DNA of 64,000 nucleotides from Clostridium sp. Marseille-P299 (GTDB lineage: Bacteria > Bacillota > Clostridia > Lachnospirales > Lachnospiraceae). Positions 51,395 through 61,177 of the stretch are shown one piece after another; position 1 is the first letter of the stretch, and each line of letters starts with the position of its first letter. The notes under the pieces are model-generated. The model made no database searches. It saw only the letters and a program-made list of their open reading frames with translations, and was not told the origin of the DNA. The position numbers and the translations under genes were made by a program. The stretch covers positions 186,001 to 250,000 of the forward strand of contig NZ_FJVE01000004.1 in assembly GCF_900078195.1 (NCBI RefSeq). The letters are read 5' to 3'.

Positions 51395-53233
51395 TTACTT
51401 CATCAAATCTTTGTAGACTTTATCTTTTTTATCCTCGGTTTTCCGTTCAAAAGGTATCACAATGGTTGATACCGTCTTCCCTTCTTCTAAAGGACGAATT
51501 GTTAATCCATATTCTTCTCCATAAATTAATTGTATTCGCTCATTTACATTTCGTATGCCTAAAGAAACATGTTTTCCTGGCTCATCGGTATCCACTTTGT
51601 ATGCTCCACTTAGAATTTCTTCAACACGTTTAATATCGGCCTCCGTCATATCTTTTCCTGTATTAATAATACGAATCACGATATTCTCATTTTCTTTATT
51701 TACTTTCAGCCATATATTGCCCTTTAGGATTGTTTCAACGCCATGTGCCACTGCATTCTCGAGTATTGGCTGCAGTATTAATTGGGGTACTTGTACCTGT
51801 AACAAGGTCTCATCTATTTCTTTTTCCACCGTAAGCCTTTGTCCAAATCTCATTGAAATTATATAAAAATACGCGTCGGCACATCGGAGTTCTTCCGCTA
51901 AAGAAATCAGTCTTCTACTATTCCGATCCATACTATAATCAAGTAGCGTTCCAAGAGCTTCAATCATTTTTGAAACTGTTATATCACCTGACATCCTAGC
52001 CTGCCAATTCATCATCTCTAGCGTATTATTTAAAAAGTGTGGGTTAATTTGTGATTGTAATGCAATGATTTTAGCATCTTTTCTAGCTAGCTCTTCGTTA
52101 TATCCATAATCAAACAAGTTTTTAAGTTCTAAAGACATCTTGTTTAAGGATATTTTTAGTTCCTCAAATTCCAAATTAGGCATATTTTTTACTTCTAACT
52201 GCGCCCCAATATTCCCTTTTCGTACATCTTTTGCAAATCTGATTATTTTAATCATAGGCATTGTAATGTTCGCACGCAAAAACAAATATAAACAAATCAA
52301 TATTGGTATGATAACAATCCAGGTATAAAGCATTAAATTATTGAGTTTTTCAAGTTCTATGTACATTTCCTTTTGATCAAGTATGGAAAAGCTCCCTATA
52401 TGGTAATCACTATTTTTCATTTCATACAATATTGCTGCATACTTACCTTCCTTTAAAATTGTAGCTTTATTATTTGAGCTGTTACTATAAGTATTCTTCA
52501 GCTTTTCAAATAACTCCCTCATCTCCTCATCCATTGAATAATTTTCTACCATAGCAATGGAATCCGCTTGATTTATAAAAAATGCAATATTGGCATAATC
52601 ATTAATACTCGCCTCTTCAAACAAAAGGCTCTTATTTAACTCCACCGTCAAGGTACCATATTTTTTATAACCTGTTGTAGTATATAAATTACGTATAATA
52701 TAAATTCTACCATTAATAACTTTTACTCTAGCATCTGAAGTATTTTCTTCGCTTATTTTAAGTGCCACTTCATGTACTTCTTTTTTATAAAGAGAATTAC
52801 GATCTCGTTCTCTACTTTTAAAATGAAGTTTATCTTTATCATCTGTAAAATAAAAACACGACATTGAAAAGCGTCTATCGTTAAAGAATTTATTCGTTAA
52901 AATACTAATTACTGTATTATATAATTTCGTATCATTAATTTTTTCATTATTATAACTTTTCCAAGCTTCTTCTAATTCCTTATCATAGGATATCTTTTTT
53001 GAAATCTGCACTGCCTCGTTGATCTTGATCGAAACAGAAGATGTAAAGTTTTTCAAACTGTCCGTTAAAATAGCTTCTGTTTTTACAATTATACTTCTTC
53101 TATAGGAAACTGTTATAAACAAAAAGATGATCGTAATTGGTACAATCCATCCTACAACCATCATAAAAATTAATCTACTACGAAGTGAACTCTTCCCTCC
53201 ATACTTAAAGATACCTTTTTTCTTTTTTCCCAC
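51395..53233 (-). CDS. YesM-type sensor histidine kinase
   Basis: Membrane histidine kinase of 612 aa. Short cytoplasmic N-terminus, helix at about 20-42, extracytoplasmic sensor domain of about 250 residues, second helix at about 297-318, HAMP (about 320-375). The LytS-type His_kinase domain has phosphoacceptor His in QINPHFLNNTLEMMNW (about residue 396), and the ATPase domain has LILQPILENAVAHGV and SLGIRNVNERIQLIYG. The start is a GTG with GGGGA 7 nt upstream; the in-frame region contains no ATG before it. It lies 48 nt after the SHOCT gene. It should phosphorylate the AraC-type regulator at 48942-49718. Confidence 0.9.
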   Translation of the reverse strand: MGKKKKGIFKYGGKSSLRSRLIFMMVVGWIVPITIIFLFITVSYRRSIIVKTEAILTDSLKNFTSSVSIKINEAVQISKKISYDKELEEAWKSYNNEKINDTKLYNTVISILTNKFFNDRRFSMSCFYFTDDKDKLHFKSRERDRNSLYKKEVHEVALKISEENTSDARVKVINGRIYIIRNLYTTTGYKKYGTLTVELNKSLLFEEASINDYANIAFFINQADSIAMVENYSMDEEMRELFEKLKNTYSNSSNNKATILKEGKYAAILYEMKNSDYHIGSFSILDQKEMYIELEKLNNLMLYTWIVIIPILICLYLFLRANITMPMIKIIRFAKDVRKGNIGAQLEVKNMPNLEFEELKISLNKMSLELKNLFDYGYNEELARKDAKIIALQSQINPHFLNNTLEMMNWQARMSGDITVSKMIEALGTLLDYSMDRNSRRLISLAEELRCADAYFYIISMRFGQRLTVEKEIDETLLQVQVPQLILQPILENAVAHGVETILKGNIWLKVNKENENIVIRIINTGKDMTEADIKRVEEILSGAYKVDTDEPGKHVSLGIRNVNERIQLIYGEEYGLTIRPLEEGKTVSTIVIPFERKTEDKKDKVYKDLMK

Positions 53234-53280
53234 ACATTCATCCCCATTCAGTGTTTTGCTACACCATACACATAAGATTA

Positions 53281-53637
53281 TTAAATCTCCTCCAATATTT
53301 CCTTTCTCTTCTCCTTATACTCCTCCGATGTTATTATCCCTTTATTGTATAAATCTTGTAATTCATTCAATCTCTCTTCCAGAGTTTTAACACCTTTCAT
53401 ATTCCTTTGTTTGTAATCTTCATCAATCATTATTTCATGGGTTGCAATGCCCTTATCAGAAAATGCATTAATACCATTGGTCACTGTAATAATTACAGCA
53501 AATAATGTCCATATAATACCAAACAGTCCAAACGTAGGTATCACCATGACTATTCCAATAAAACAAAATAGGATTCCGCCTAAAAAACCAGCCATTGATT
53601 GGCCTTTACTTGCTTTTACCCTTACTCTTTTTCTCAT
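53281..53637 (-). CDS. Small membrane protein with SHOCT domain
   Basis: Protein of 118 aa of unknown function. A basic start (MRKRVRVKASKG) is followed by two hydrophobic segments (about 15-35 and 37-57), then a C-terminal SHOCT motif of about 30 residues (TLEERLNELQDLYNKGIITS and EEYKEKRKEIL). SHOCT segments occur at protein ends and are thought to mediate oligomerisation. SD AAGGAG precedes the ATG. It is directly upstream of the YesM-type kinase gene on the same strand and may share its mRNA; a functional link is unproved. Confidence 0.8.
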   Translation of the reverse strand: MRKRVRVKASKGQSMAGFLGGILFCFIGIVMVIPTFGLFGIIWTLFAVIITVTNGINAFSDKGIATHEIMIDEDYKQRNMKGVKTLEERLNELQDLYNKGIITSEEYKEKRKEILEEI

Positions 53638-53930
53638 CTTTTTCTCCTTATTGTTAACACGACAATCTATATCATTAAATAGGTTATAAAAATACCCTCA
53701 TATGCTTATATGTATATAATAACTCAAAAGTTAAATATAGTAAATGTTTATACATAATAAACAAATATAGTTTTATAAATTAATAAAGATTTTAATGAAA
53801 AAGCTTCTTAAATGAATAACGGCCTACAAACAAATAAGGTGGTAATATGAAATTTTTCTGCTATAAAAAGTACTTATCCTTATTTCATATATGAGAAATA
53901 AATTGTTAGTAGATAATTTCAATGCGGAGA
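53638..53930. other. AT-rich gap, no gene seen
   Basis: Very AT-rich, without open frames that have an SD. It should hold the promoter of the SHOCT/kinase genes, but no match was good enough to list. Confidence 0.5.
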
Positions 53931-53962
53931 AAGGGATGTCGATCAAATTTTCGACATCCCTT
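53931..53962 (-). terminator. Terminator of the chitobiose phosphorylase/mutase operon
   Basis: AAGGGATGTCGA (53931-53942) and TCGACATCCCTT (53951-53962), 8-nt loop; short T-run on the minus strand. Confidence 0.7.
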
Positions 53963-54011
53963 GTTATGTATTTATACTACATCCAACCCTATAACTCTCT
54001 ACATTTTCATT

Positions 54012-55427
54012 CTAATTCAATCCTAAAAACTCTTCAAAGACTTCACATAACTTCTTAGCATCTTCTGAATTTGACATCTCACAGAATATTCGAAGTAATG
54101 GTTCCGTGCCTGAAAAACGTGCTATAATCCAACCACCATTTTTTAAATACACCTTACAACCATCTAGGTAAGATATTCTATCCACTTCAAAATCAATCTC
54201 AGGTAAGTCTTTTTGAATCATTAATGTGTCAAAAATCTCATCTCGTTTTTCTTGGTTAAACTTATAATCACGTTCTTCCATATAGATTGCACCGCATTCT
54301 GTTTCTATATCTTTTACAATCTCTGATAATTTTTTACCAGTCACTGCAATCATTTCAACTAAAAGAGCTGCTGCATAAATTCCATCTTTCCCTTTGATAT
54401 GTCCTCTTACATTTAGACCACCAGAAGATTCTCCACCAATAACTGCATCCGTTTCTTGCATCTTTGCAGATATATACTTAAATCCAACTGGAACCTCATA
54501 GCATTTCTCCCCAAACTTATCTGCTACTTTATCAAGCATATGGGTGGTAGCAATGTTACGAACTACTGGTCCATGCCATCCTTTGTATTTTACTAGGTAG
54601 TAATATAAAAGTACTAAAATATCATTTGGATGTAGAAACCTTCCAGTGTCATCAATCACGCCAATACGGTCCGCATCTCCATCTGTAGCAATTCCAATAT
54701 CGCAATGTCTGTCAATGACATAGTTTTGTAAGCTTCTAAGCGTCTGTGCAGAAGGAGAAGGTAGTTTACCACCAAATAGAGTATCATGACGTTCATGAAT
54801 TGTAGCCACTTGGCATCTTGCTGTCATTAATATTGTCTTTAATGATGTTTCACTTACACCATACATGGGATCCAACGCGATTTTTAAACCTCTTCTACGA
54901 ATTGCATCCATGTCAACTGCCTCAATAATATTATCTAAATACTCATTCAATGGATAAATTTCTTCAATTAATCCAGAAGCAATCCCTTTGTCATACTCTA
55001 ACTCCATCACTTCTTCATCATCTATATCTGCAATATACTCCTCTATATCCTTTGTTTGAAATTCATCCGCATCTCTACCACCATATGTAAACACTTTTAT
55101 GCCATTATATATTGCTGGATTATGGCTAGCAGTAACCATCATACCATAAGGCAATTCATGTTTCATAACATAAAACATAATTAAAGGTGTTGGAGAAGAA
55201 GTGTTAATTAAAATAGATTTTATCCCTTCATATGCAAAAACTTGAGCTGTCCATTGCATTGCTTCTTTTGATAAGAATCTTCGATCATAGCCTAAGCAAA
55301 TTCCTTTTTCTGCTACATCTTCATTCTTCATTTTTACTGCCAGTGCTTTGGCTAGTTTTTGTATGTTAGCTTTGGTAAATCCATCTCCTATAATGGCTCT
55401 CCAACCACCAGTACCAAATTTAATCAT
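54012..55427 (-). CDS. Phosphohexomutase (phosphoglucomutase/phosphomannomutase family)
   Basis: Cytosolic alpha-D-phosphohexomutase of 471 aa. N-terminal FGTGGWRAIIGDG, phosphoserine loop MVTASHNP (Ser near residue 101), metal-binding loop ATDGDADRIGVID (about 240), sugar-binding GGESSGGLNVRGH (about 335) and phosphate-binding RFSGTEPLLRIF near the end are all intact. The ATG at 55427 follows GGAGG by 5 nt; an ATG 12 nt upstream overlaps the SD. It lies 110 nt downstream of the chitobiose phosphorylase gene on the same strand, so it probably converts the sugar 1-phosphate made by that enzyme (GlcNAc-1-P, perhaps also Glc-1-P) to the 6-phosphate (inference). Confidence 0.92.
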   Translation of the reverse strand: MIKFGTGGWRAIIGDGFTKANIQKLAKALAVKMKNEDVAEKGICLGYDRRFLSKEAMQWTAQVFAYEGIKSILINTSSPTPLIMFYVMKHELPYGMMVTASHNPAIYNGIKVFTYGGRDADEFQTKDIEEYIADIDDEEVMELEYDKGIASGLIEEIYPLNEYLDNIIEAVDMDAIRRRGLKIALDPMYGVSETSLKTILMTARCQVATIHERHDTLFGGKLPSPSAQTLRSLQNYVIDRHCDIGIATDGDADRIGVIDDTGRFLHPNDILVLLYYYLVKYKGWHGPVVRNIATTHMLDKVADKFGEKCYEVPVGFKYISAKMQETDAVIGGESSGGLNVRGHIKGKDGIYAAALLVEMIAVTGKKLSEIVKDIETECGAIYMEERDYKFNQEKRDEIFDTLMIQKDLPEIDFEVDRISYLDGCKVYLKNGGWIIARFSGTEPLLRIFCEMSNSEDAKKLCEVFEEFLGLN

Positions 55428-55537
55428 AATAACCTCCATGCTGCCACAGGCAGCTTTCTTTTGGGTTGAAATACTTATTCAACTCAAGCTCTTTCTAGCA
55501 AATTACGATTCAATTACTATTACTTTTTCCCCTTTAT

Positions 55538-57928
55538 CTATCCCATCGTAACTGTAACTTTATTAATGCTACCTTCAGGCTGAAGCTTTACTTTATCTAC
55601 AACTTCACCATTTAATGTAATTGCTTTTACACCCTTCATTACATGATCTGGATTTGTTATTTCAATTTCATAAACCACACCTCTCCATTCTCTCGTTACA
55701 TGGAAAGATTCCCAGTCAGCTGGAATACAAGGATCAATTTCAAGATAATCAAATTGTGGTCTGATACCAAGCATATATCTTGTGGCAGAAAAGTAAGCCC
55801 AACCGCCAGTACCTGTCATAAATGGATGGCGTGCACGCCCATGTGCAGTATGCTCTTTTCCAACAATAAATTGACAATAGGAGTATGGCTCTGCTTCGCG
55901 AATTTCTATCATATCGTTCTGATAATATGGGCAAAGTGCATCATAAAACTTCATTGCACGGTCCCCACGACCAAGTTTACATTCTGCTGCCCAAGCCCAT
56001 GGATTTGGATGACTAAAGATAGCTCCATTTTCCTTAAGTCCTGGGTATACTCTTGTTATAAATCCGATATCTTCATCCGGCACGGTATAAGAAGGCGCAT
56101 TTAACATAATTCCGTAAGGCGTAAATAAATGTTTATCTACTGAATCCATTGCCTTAATACCCTTTTCATCCGATGCAGCACCAGATAAAACTGCCCAAGC
56201 ATTGGATTCTAAATGAATTTTTCCTTCTTTATCTTGATTCGTACCAATCTTTTTACCATTCTTTGTGATTCCACGGATGAACCACTCTTCATCCCAAAGC
56301 TCTTGATCACATACTTGTTTTACCTTATCTCGCATTGCAGTATATTTAATAAGGTCTTCTTCTTCCCCTCTATACTCTAAAAGTTCTATGAAATTACAAA
56401 TTGCCCAGTAGTGTAGGAAAGTTACCATAGCACTTTCGCCGCCACCTAGATTTAAGCAATCGTTCCAATCTGCACGAAGACCTTTACAAATACCAGTAGC
56501 GCCAACCATTTCATCCGAGAAATCTAAAATTCTAGTGATATGTTCATATACTGTTCCTTTGCCACCATCTGCATAAGTAAGGACTTGATCTAAAAAGTCG
56601 AATTCACCTGTTTCTTTTACATATTCAACTATTGTACTTACTAACCAAAGTGCATCATCAGAGCATGCATCTTCAAGACCATGAACATAATCTTTGCTAT
56701 TTGGTGTAGGCACAACGGTTGGTGACTTAAATGGTTTTGTATCCTCATCATCTAAAAACCATTCTGGTTGGAATAAATGAAGTCCATATCCTTTAGAAAC
56801 TAGCCCTTTTAAAAGCTCAACGATACGTTGCTTTGATTTTGTAGGATTGGAATGTGGAACAGCCATAGCATCCTGTGCGGTATCACGATATCCAAGACCA
56901 GTTCTTCCACCTACTTCTATAAAGGAAGCAAATCTTGAGAACATAACATTAATTTCTGCTTGATAAAGCGTCCAAGTATTAATTAAGGTATTCATTCCTT
57001 CATTTGGAGTTTGAATTTGTAATTTATTTAATTTCTTCTCCCAATATGCCTTTAAATCCTCATAAACCTTATCTACATTTTTAAAGGATTGATATTTTTC
57101 ACGCATAATCTTACCTTGCGCCCGTCCACCTTCTCCTAATATGTACACAAGACGAACTTCTTCACCTGGGTCTAATGTAATTTTTTTCTGTAAGGACCCA
57201 CAATGATTACTTCCTTTTTCAAAAGAACCACTAAGCACGCCTTTTTCTACTCCAATTGGATTATCTTCTGTACGATAAGCACCGATAAACTTATCTCGTA
57301 AACAATCGTAGCCATCTGGATTAAAATTCGCAGTAAAGTACTGATATCCAAACTCTTCATAAAATAAGTCATGCTCAATAATTCCATCTTCATAGGAAGA
57401 ACCAGCGGCATAAAGGCTCATTTGAAAGTTTCGATTATCCATATCAATATGATGGAATGAAAATTCACAATAAGAATAAACGCTTAGTTCTCTTGTTTTT
57501 GTATCTTCATTCTTAATTTTTACATCCCATAACTCTAAATCATCTCCAATTGGTACCGATAAGGTTTGCTCTGCCTTAATATTACTATAATCACAAGAGT
57601 ATTTTGTATAAGATAGGCCATGTCTACACTCATACTTTGCTTGATCAAGTGGCTTACCTACAGGTTGCCAAGAGATACTCCAGTAATCGCTTGATTGATC
57701 ATCACGAATATATATGTAATGTCCAGGTCGGTCCATTGGGACTGCATTTGCGCGAAATCTTGTAACTCTGTGATACTCTGGAGTCTTATAAAACATATAG
57801 CCTCCTGCTGTATGATTTATTACAACGCAAGTATCTTCAACCCCTAAATAATTTGTCCAAGATGTTGGCAAATCAACTCTATCGATTACATATTCTCTGT
57901 TTTCATTGTCAAAATACCCGTATCTCAT
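55538..57928 (-). CDS. chbP: N,N'-diacetylchitobiose phosphorylase (GH94)
   Basis: Cytosolic inverting phosphorylase of 796 aa splitting N,N'-diacetylchitobiose with phosphate into GlcNAc-1-phosphate and GlcNAc. The opening MRYGYFDNENREYVIDR, RPGHYIYIRDD, the segment SRFASFIEVGGRTGLGYRDT and the catalytic-acid region LRADWNDCLNLGGGES (Asp near residue 487) follow the Vibrio chitobiose phosphorylase pattern as I remember it more closely than the cellobiose phosphorylase pattern. No signal peptide, so disaccharide must be imported. SD GGGAGG, 9-nt spacing. It is followed by a phosphohexomutase gene. Other GH94 specificities cannot be fully excluded. Confidence 0.9.
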   Translation of the reverse strand: MRYGYFDNENREYVIDRVDLPTSWTNYLGVEDTCVVINHTAGGYMFYKTPEYHRVTRFRANAVPMDRPGHYIYIRDDQSSDYWSISWQPVGKPLDQAKYECRHGLSYTKYSCDYSNIKAEQTLSVPIGDDLELWDVKIKNEDTKTRELSVYSYCEFSFHHIDMDNRNFQMSLYAAGSSYEDGIIEHDLFYEEFGYQYFTANFNPDGYDCLRDKFIGAYRTEDNPIGVEKGVLSGSFEKGSNHCGSLQKKITLDPGEEVRLVYILGEGGRAQGKIMREKYQSFKNVDKVYEDLKAYWEKKLNKLQIQTPNEGMNTLINTWTLYQAEINVMFSRFASFIEVGGRTGLGYRDTAQDAMAVPHSNPTKSKQRIVELLKGLVSKGYGLHLFQPEWFLDDEDTKPFKSPTVVPTPNSKDYVHGLEDACSDDALWLVSTIVEYVKETGEFDFLDQVLTYADGGKGTVYEHITRILDFSDEMVGATGICKGLRADWNDCLNLGGGESAMVTFLHYWAICNFIELLEYRGEEEDLIKYTAMRDKVKQVCDQELWDEEWFIRGITKNGKKIGTNQDKEGKIHLESNAWAVLSGAASDEKGIKAMDSVDKHLFTPYGIMLNAPSYTVPDEDIGFITRVYPGLKENGAIFSHPNPWAWAAECKLGRGDRAMKFYDALCPYYQNDMIEIREAEPYSYCQFIVGKEHTAHGRARHPFMTGTGGWAYFSATRYMLGIRPQFDYLEIDPCIPADWESFHVTREWRGVVYEIEITNPDHVMKGVKAITLNGEVVDKVKLQPEGSINKVTVTMG

Positions 57929-57991
57929 TCGCTAATACCTCCCATATTTGTTTGCACATAATAAAGCCATAAAATTATTCCGCTTACTCCC

Positions 57992-58013
57992 ATTATATCT
58001 GTCAAAACTGACA
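57992..58013 (-). promoter_or_regulatory. chbP promoter with palindrome TGTCA-N4-TGACA
   Basis: TATAAT at 57992-57997 on the minus strand, about 65 nt before chbP. Immediately upstream, in the -35/-10 spacer, is the palindrome at 58000-58013. The -35 is poor. The position suits a repressor. The remaining gap up to 58197 is AT-rich with nothing else seen. Confidence 0.4.
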
Positions 58014-58197
58014 AAGAATATTGCTAGTAATGTTAATATTTGTTTATTATTGTTCTCTATTTTCAAGTAAAGTTCCAAGCATTTATATATTGTGTATTGT
58101 ATATTTTTGTAAATCATGATGTATTTTTATGATATGAGATAAAATACACTTCGCATTCGGTTATTAATTTAGAACCTAGTGAAATAAATCTGTGCAT

Positions 58198-58232
58198 TAA
58201 AATAAGGAAAACCCTTTGGCTTTCCTCATTTT
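58198..58232 (-). terminator. Terminator of the P-type ATPase gene
   Basis: On the minus strand AAAATGAGGAAA pairs with TTTTCCTTATTTT across a 9-nt loop, about 40 nt after the stop. Confidence 0.65.
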
Positions 58233-58271
58233 AAAAACATATTCTATATTAAGATATCGAATAAATTAAAC

Positions 58272-60884
58272 TTACTTCTTACGATTCATAGTCTTTAATC
58301 CCTTAATTAATTGTATTACAGGTAAGTTAATAAAAGCTAATCCATACACGGTTAATAACTGAGTAATATTAAGCGTTTGAACCTTAAATACGCTTTGTAA
58401 TGAAGGTATCAACATTACACCAGTCATTAAAACGATTCCAATTACAAAAGCTCCGATTAGAAATTTATTATTCCATAAATCTTTCTTAAATAATACTGGT
58501 CGATCTGATTTACAATTAAATCCGTGGAACAATCTTCCTAAGCATAAGGTTCCAAATGCCATTGTACTTGCTAACGTTGCATTTCCATCTTGATATCCAA
58601 CAAAAAATGCAATCATCGTCATAATACCAATTACAAGACCATCTGTACCAACGCTAAATAGAAAACTCTTAGTTAAAATCGATTCATTCATTGGACGAGG
58701 CTTTTCATCCATAACATCCTTTGAATGAGGTTCAAGGCCTAAAGCAATAGCTGGTAAACTGTCTGTTAATAAGTTAATAAATAATAGATGCACTGGTGCA
58801 AACGGTACTGGTAGTGCAGCAATCGATGCATATAATACAGCTAAAATAGCACCGAAGTTACCAGATAATAAGAACTGAATAGACTTTTTAATATTCTTAT
58901 ATACATTTCTACCATTTTCAACTGCCTTTATAATAGTAGCAAAGTTATCATCGGTTAAAACCATAGATGCTGCATCTTTTGATACTTCCGTTCCTGTAAT
59001 ACCCATTGCAACACCAATGTTTGCTTGTTTTAAGGCTGGTGCATCATTCACACCATCACCTGTCATTGCAACAATATTACCTTTTTCCTGCCATGCTCTT
59101 ACGATACGGATTTTATGCTCCGGTGAAACTCTGGCATAAACTGAAATATTCTCCACAAAGTCTCTTAACTCTTCATCCGACATATTCTCAATAACAGCAC
59201 CTTCACATGCCTCGGATTCATCCTTTAAAATACCAATTCTTTTTGCAATTGCTGATGCTGTTATTTTATGGTCACCAGTTATCATAATCGGCTTAATTCC
59301 AGCACGAATACAGTCTGTAACAGCTGCTTTGGATTCTTCTCTTGGTGGGTCCATCATGGAGATTAGACCAAGAAATACAAAGTCATTTTCACTTTCTAAG
59401 CTTAACGGTTCCTTATCAGGCACTACTTTGTAGCAAAAAGCAAGTACACGAAGACCATCTTTTGAAAACTCCATATTCTGTCGTTCAATTTCTATTCTAT
59501 CTTGCTCTGTAAAATCTACTACATTTCCGTTCTTTTCAACCTTAGTAATTCGTTCTAATAACGCATCCACAGCTCCCTTTGTTACAATAGTGTATTTGCC
59601 ATCAAATTGATGCAGAGTTGACATTAACTTTCGATCACTATCAAATGGTAATTCATCAAATCTAGGATATTGGTCTCTTATTTTAGTAGCTGGCATGTTA
59701 AACTTATCACCTATGTTAATTAATGCCGTTTCTGTTGGATCACCAATTTCCTTACCATTTACGTTAACTGCATCATTACACAAAATACTATAGGTCATTA
59801 AATCTTTTACGGCTTTATCTGTTAAATCAATTTCAGATGCAATAATACGTTTTCCATACACATAATAATCTTCTACTGTCATCTTATTTTGTGTTAAAGT
59901 ACCCGTTTTATCCGAACATATAATAGATACACTTCCAAGTCCTTCAACTGCTTGTAATTTACGGATAATCGCATGTTCTTTTGCCATTTTTTGTGTACCA
60001 AAGGAAAGAACAATCGTTACAATAGAGCTAAGTGCCTCTGGTATAGCTGCTACTGCTAACGCTACTGCAAATAAGAAGGCATTTCCAATGGATTCGCCAC
60101 GAAATACATTAATACCAAATAGAATTCCGCAGAATACTAAGATAATGATAGAAAGCTTTTGGCCAAACTTATCTAAGTTCATCTGTAATGGAGTTTTCTT
60201 TTCTGAAGTAGATTTTAACAAACTTGCTATTTTACCAACTTCGGTATTCATACCAACGGATGTTACTAAAAAGGATCCTCTACCATAAGTTACAAAACTT
60301 CCAGAGAAAACCATGTTACTTTGATCACCTAAAGGTACTTCTCCTTGAATCGGTTTATGAGTCTTTTCTACTCCAAGGCTCTCTCCTGTAAGAGCGCTCT
60401 CATCGATTTTCATACTAGCATTTTCTAAAATACGTCCATCGGCTGGAACATAATCACCTGCTTCTAAGTAAACTTCATCTCCGACTGTTAATTCAGAAGA
60501 TGGCAATTTGCATATGCTTCCATTACGAAGCACCTTCGCTTCCGGACCAGATAATGCTTTTAAGCTGTTAAGTGACTGCTCTGCTTTTATTGTCTGCACT
60601 GTTCCTAATATTGCATTGATTGTAATAACAATCAAAATAACAACGGCACTTTCCACATCTTTTAGGAATCCAGATACCGTAGCTGCAATAATTAAAATAA
60701 TTACTAAGAAATCTTTAAATTGATCTAAAAATATTTGAAAGGTGCTTTTTTTCTTACCTTCAACCAACTCATTTGGCCCATATTTTTGCTGATGTTCCTT
60801 TACTTGCTTTTCAGTTAAAGGCTTCAAACCACCATTCAATTCTTTTCTTAGTTCCGTTCTAGTCATTTGATAATAGGGTTTCAT
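58272..60884 (-). CDS. P-type calcium-transporting ATPase
   Basis: P2-type cation pump of 870 aa, close in layout to SERCA/PMCA-like bacterial Ca2+ ATPases. N-terminal cytoplasmic actuator segment, TGES loop (ALTGESLGVEK), phosphorylated Asp in CSDKTGTLTQNKMT (about residue 323), and hinge TGDGVNDAPALKQANIGVAMG. Membrane cation-site motifs are VAAIPEALSSIVT (helix 4) and NLLTDSLPAIALGLEP (helix 6). Likely exports Ca2+ from the cytosol with proton countertransport; other divalent ions are possible. SD AAGGAG. Single gene; the downstream two-component genes have their own terminator in between. Confidence 0.92.
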   Translation of the reverse strand: MKPYYQMTRTELRKELNGGLKPLTEKQVKEHQQKYGPNELVEGKKKSTFQIFLDQFKDFLVIILIIAATVSGFLKDVESAVVILIVITINAILGTVQTIKAEQSLNSLKALSGPEAKVLRNGSICKLPSSELTVGDEVYLEAGDYVPADGRILENASMKIDESALTGESLGVEKTHKPIQGEVPLGDQSNMVFSGSFVTYGRGSFLVTSVGMNTEVGKIASLLKSTSEKKTPLQMNLDKFGQKLSIIILVFCGILFGINVFRGESIGNAFLFAVALAVAAIPEALSSIVTIVLSFGTQKMAKEHAIIRKLQAVEGLGSVSIICSDKTGTLTQNKMTVEDYYVYGKRIIASEIDLTDKAVKDLMTYSILCNDAVNVNGKEIGDPTETALINIGDKFNMPATKIRDQYPRFDELPFDSDRKLMSTLHQFDGKYTIVTKGAVDALLERITKVEKNGNVVDFTEQDRIEIERQNMEFSKDGLRVLAFCYKVVPDKEPLSLESENDFVFLGLISMMDPPREESKAAVTDCIRAGIKPIMITGDHKITASAIAKRIGILKDESEACEGAVIENMSDEELRDFVENISVYARVSPEHKIRIVRAWQEKGNIVAMTGDGVNDAPALKQANIGVAMGITGTEVSKDAASMVLTDDNFATIIKAVENGRNVYKNIKKSIQFLLSGNFGAILAVLYASIAALPVPFAPVHLLFINLLTDSLPAIALGLEPHSKDVMDEKPRPMNESILTKSFLFSVGTDGLVIGIMTMIAFFVGYQDGNATLASTMAFGTLCLGRLFHGFNCKSDRPVLFKKDLWNNKFLIGAFVIGIVLMTGVMLIPSLQSVFKVQTLNITQLLTVYGLAFINLPVIQLIKGLKTMNRKK

Positions 60885-60940
60885 CTCATTCTCCTTGCTT
60901 TTTTGATTATCTAGTTTCGAGATTCAATCATAGTATGCGC

Positions 60941-60983
60941 AAAAAAAGACCTTTATTGCACAAAAACTATGCAATAAAAGTCT
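60941..60983 (-). terminator. Terminator downstream of the two-component operon
   Basis: On the minus strand AGACTTTTATTGCA pairs with TGCAATAAAGGTCT and is followed by seven T. It lies about 195 nt after the kinase stop and before the ATPase gene, insulating the two units. Confidence 0.8.
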
Positions 60984-61177
60984 GGCTATTTCATTATAAT
61001 CCGAATAAAGTAAAAAACTCTTTATTGAAATGACGAATCATAAACGACGAAGCGCTAGCTACTCCCTTTTATTAAAGACAATATAACGGATGACATGCTT
61101 ATTTGTCAACGACCAAATTACACCATCTCCCCTATTTTACGACAATTTTACACAATCCTTACATGGAATGAATATTA

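Noticed and set aside
57932..58117. 61-codon minus-strand open frame before chbP
   Set aside because: Lies in the promoter region, no SD, AT-rich composition.
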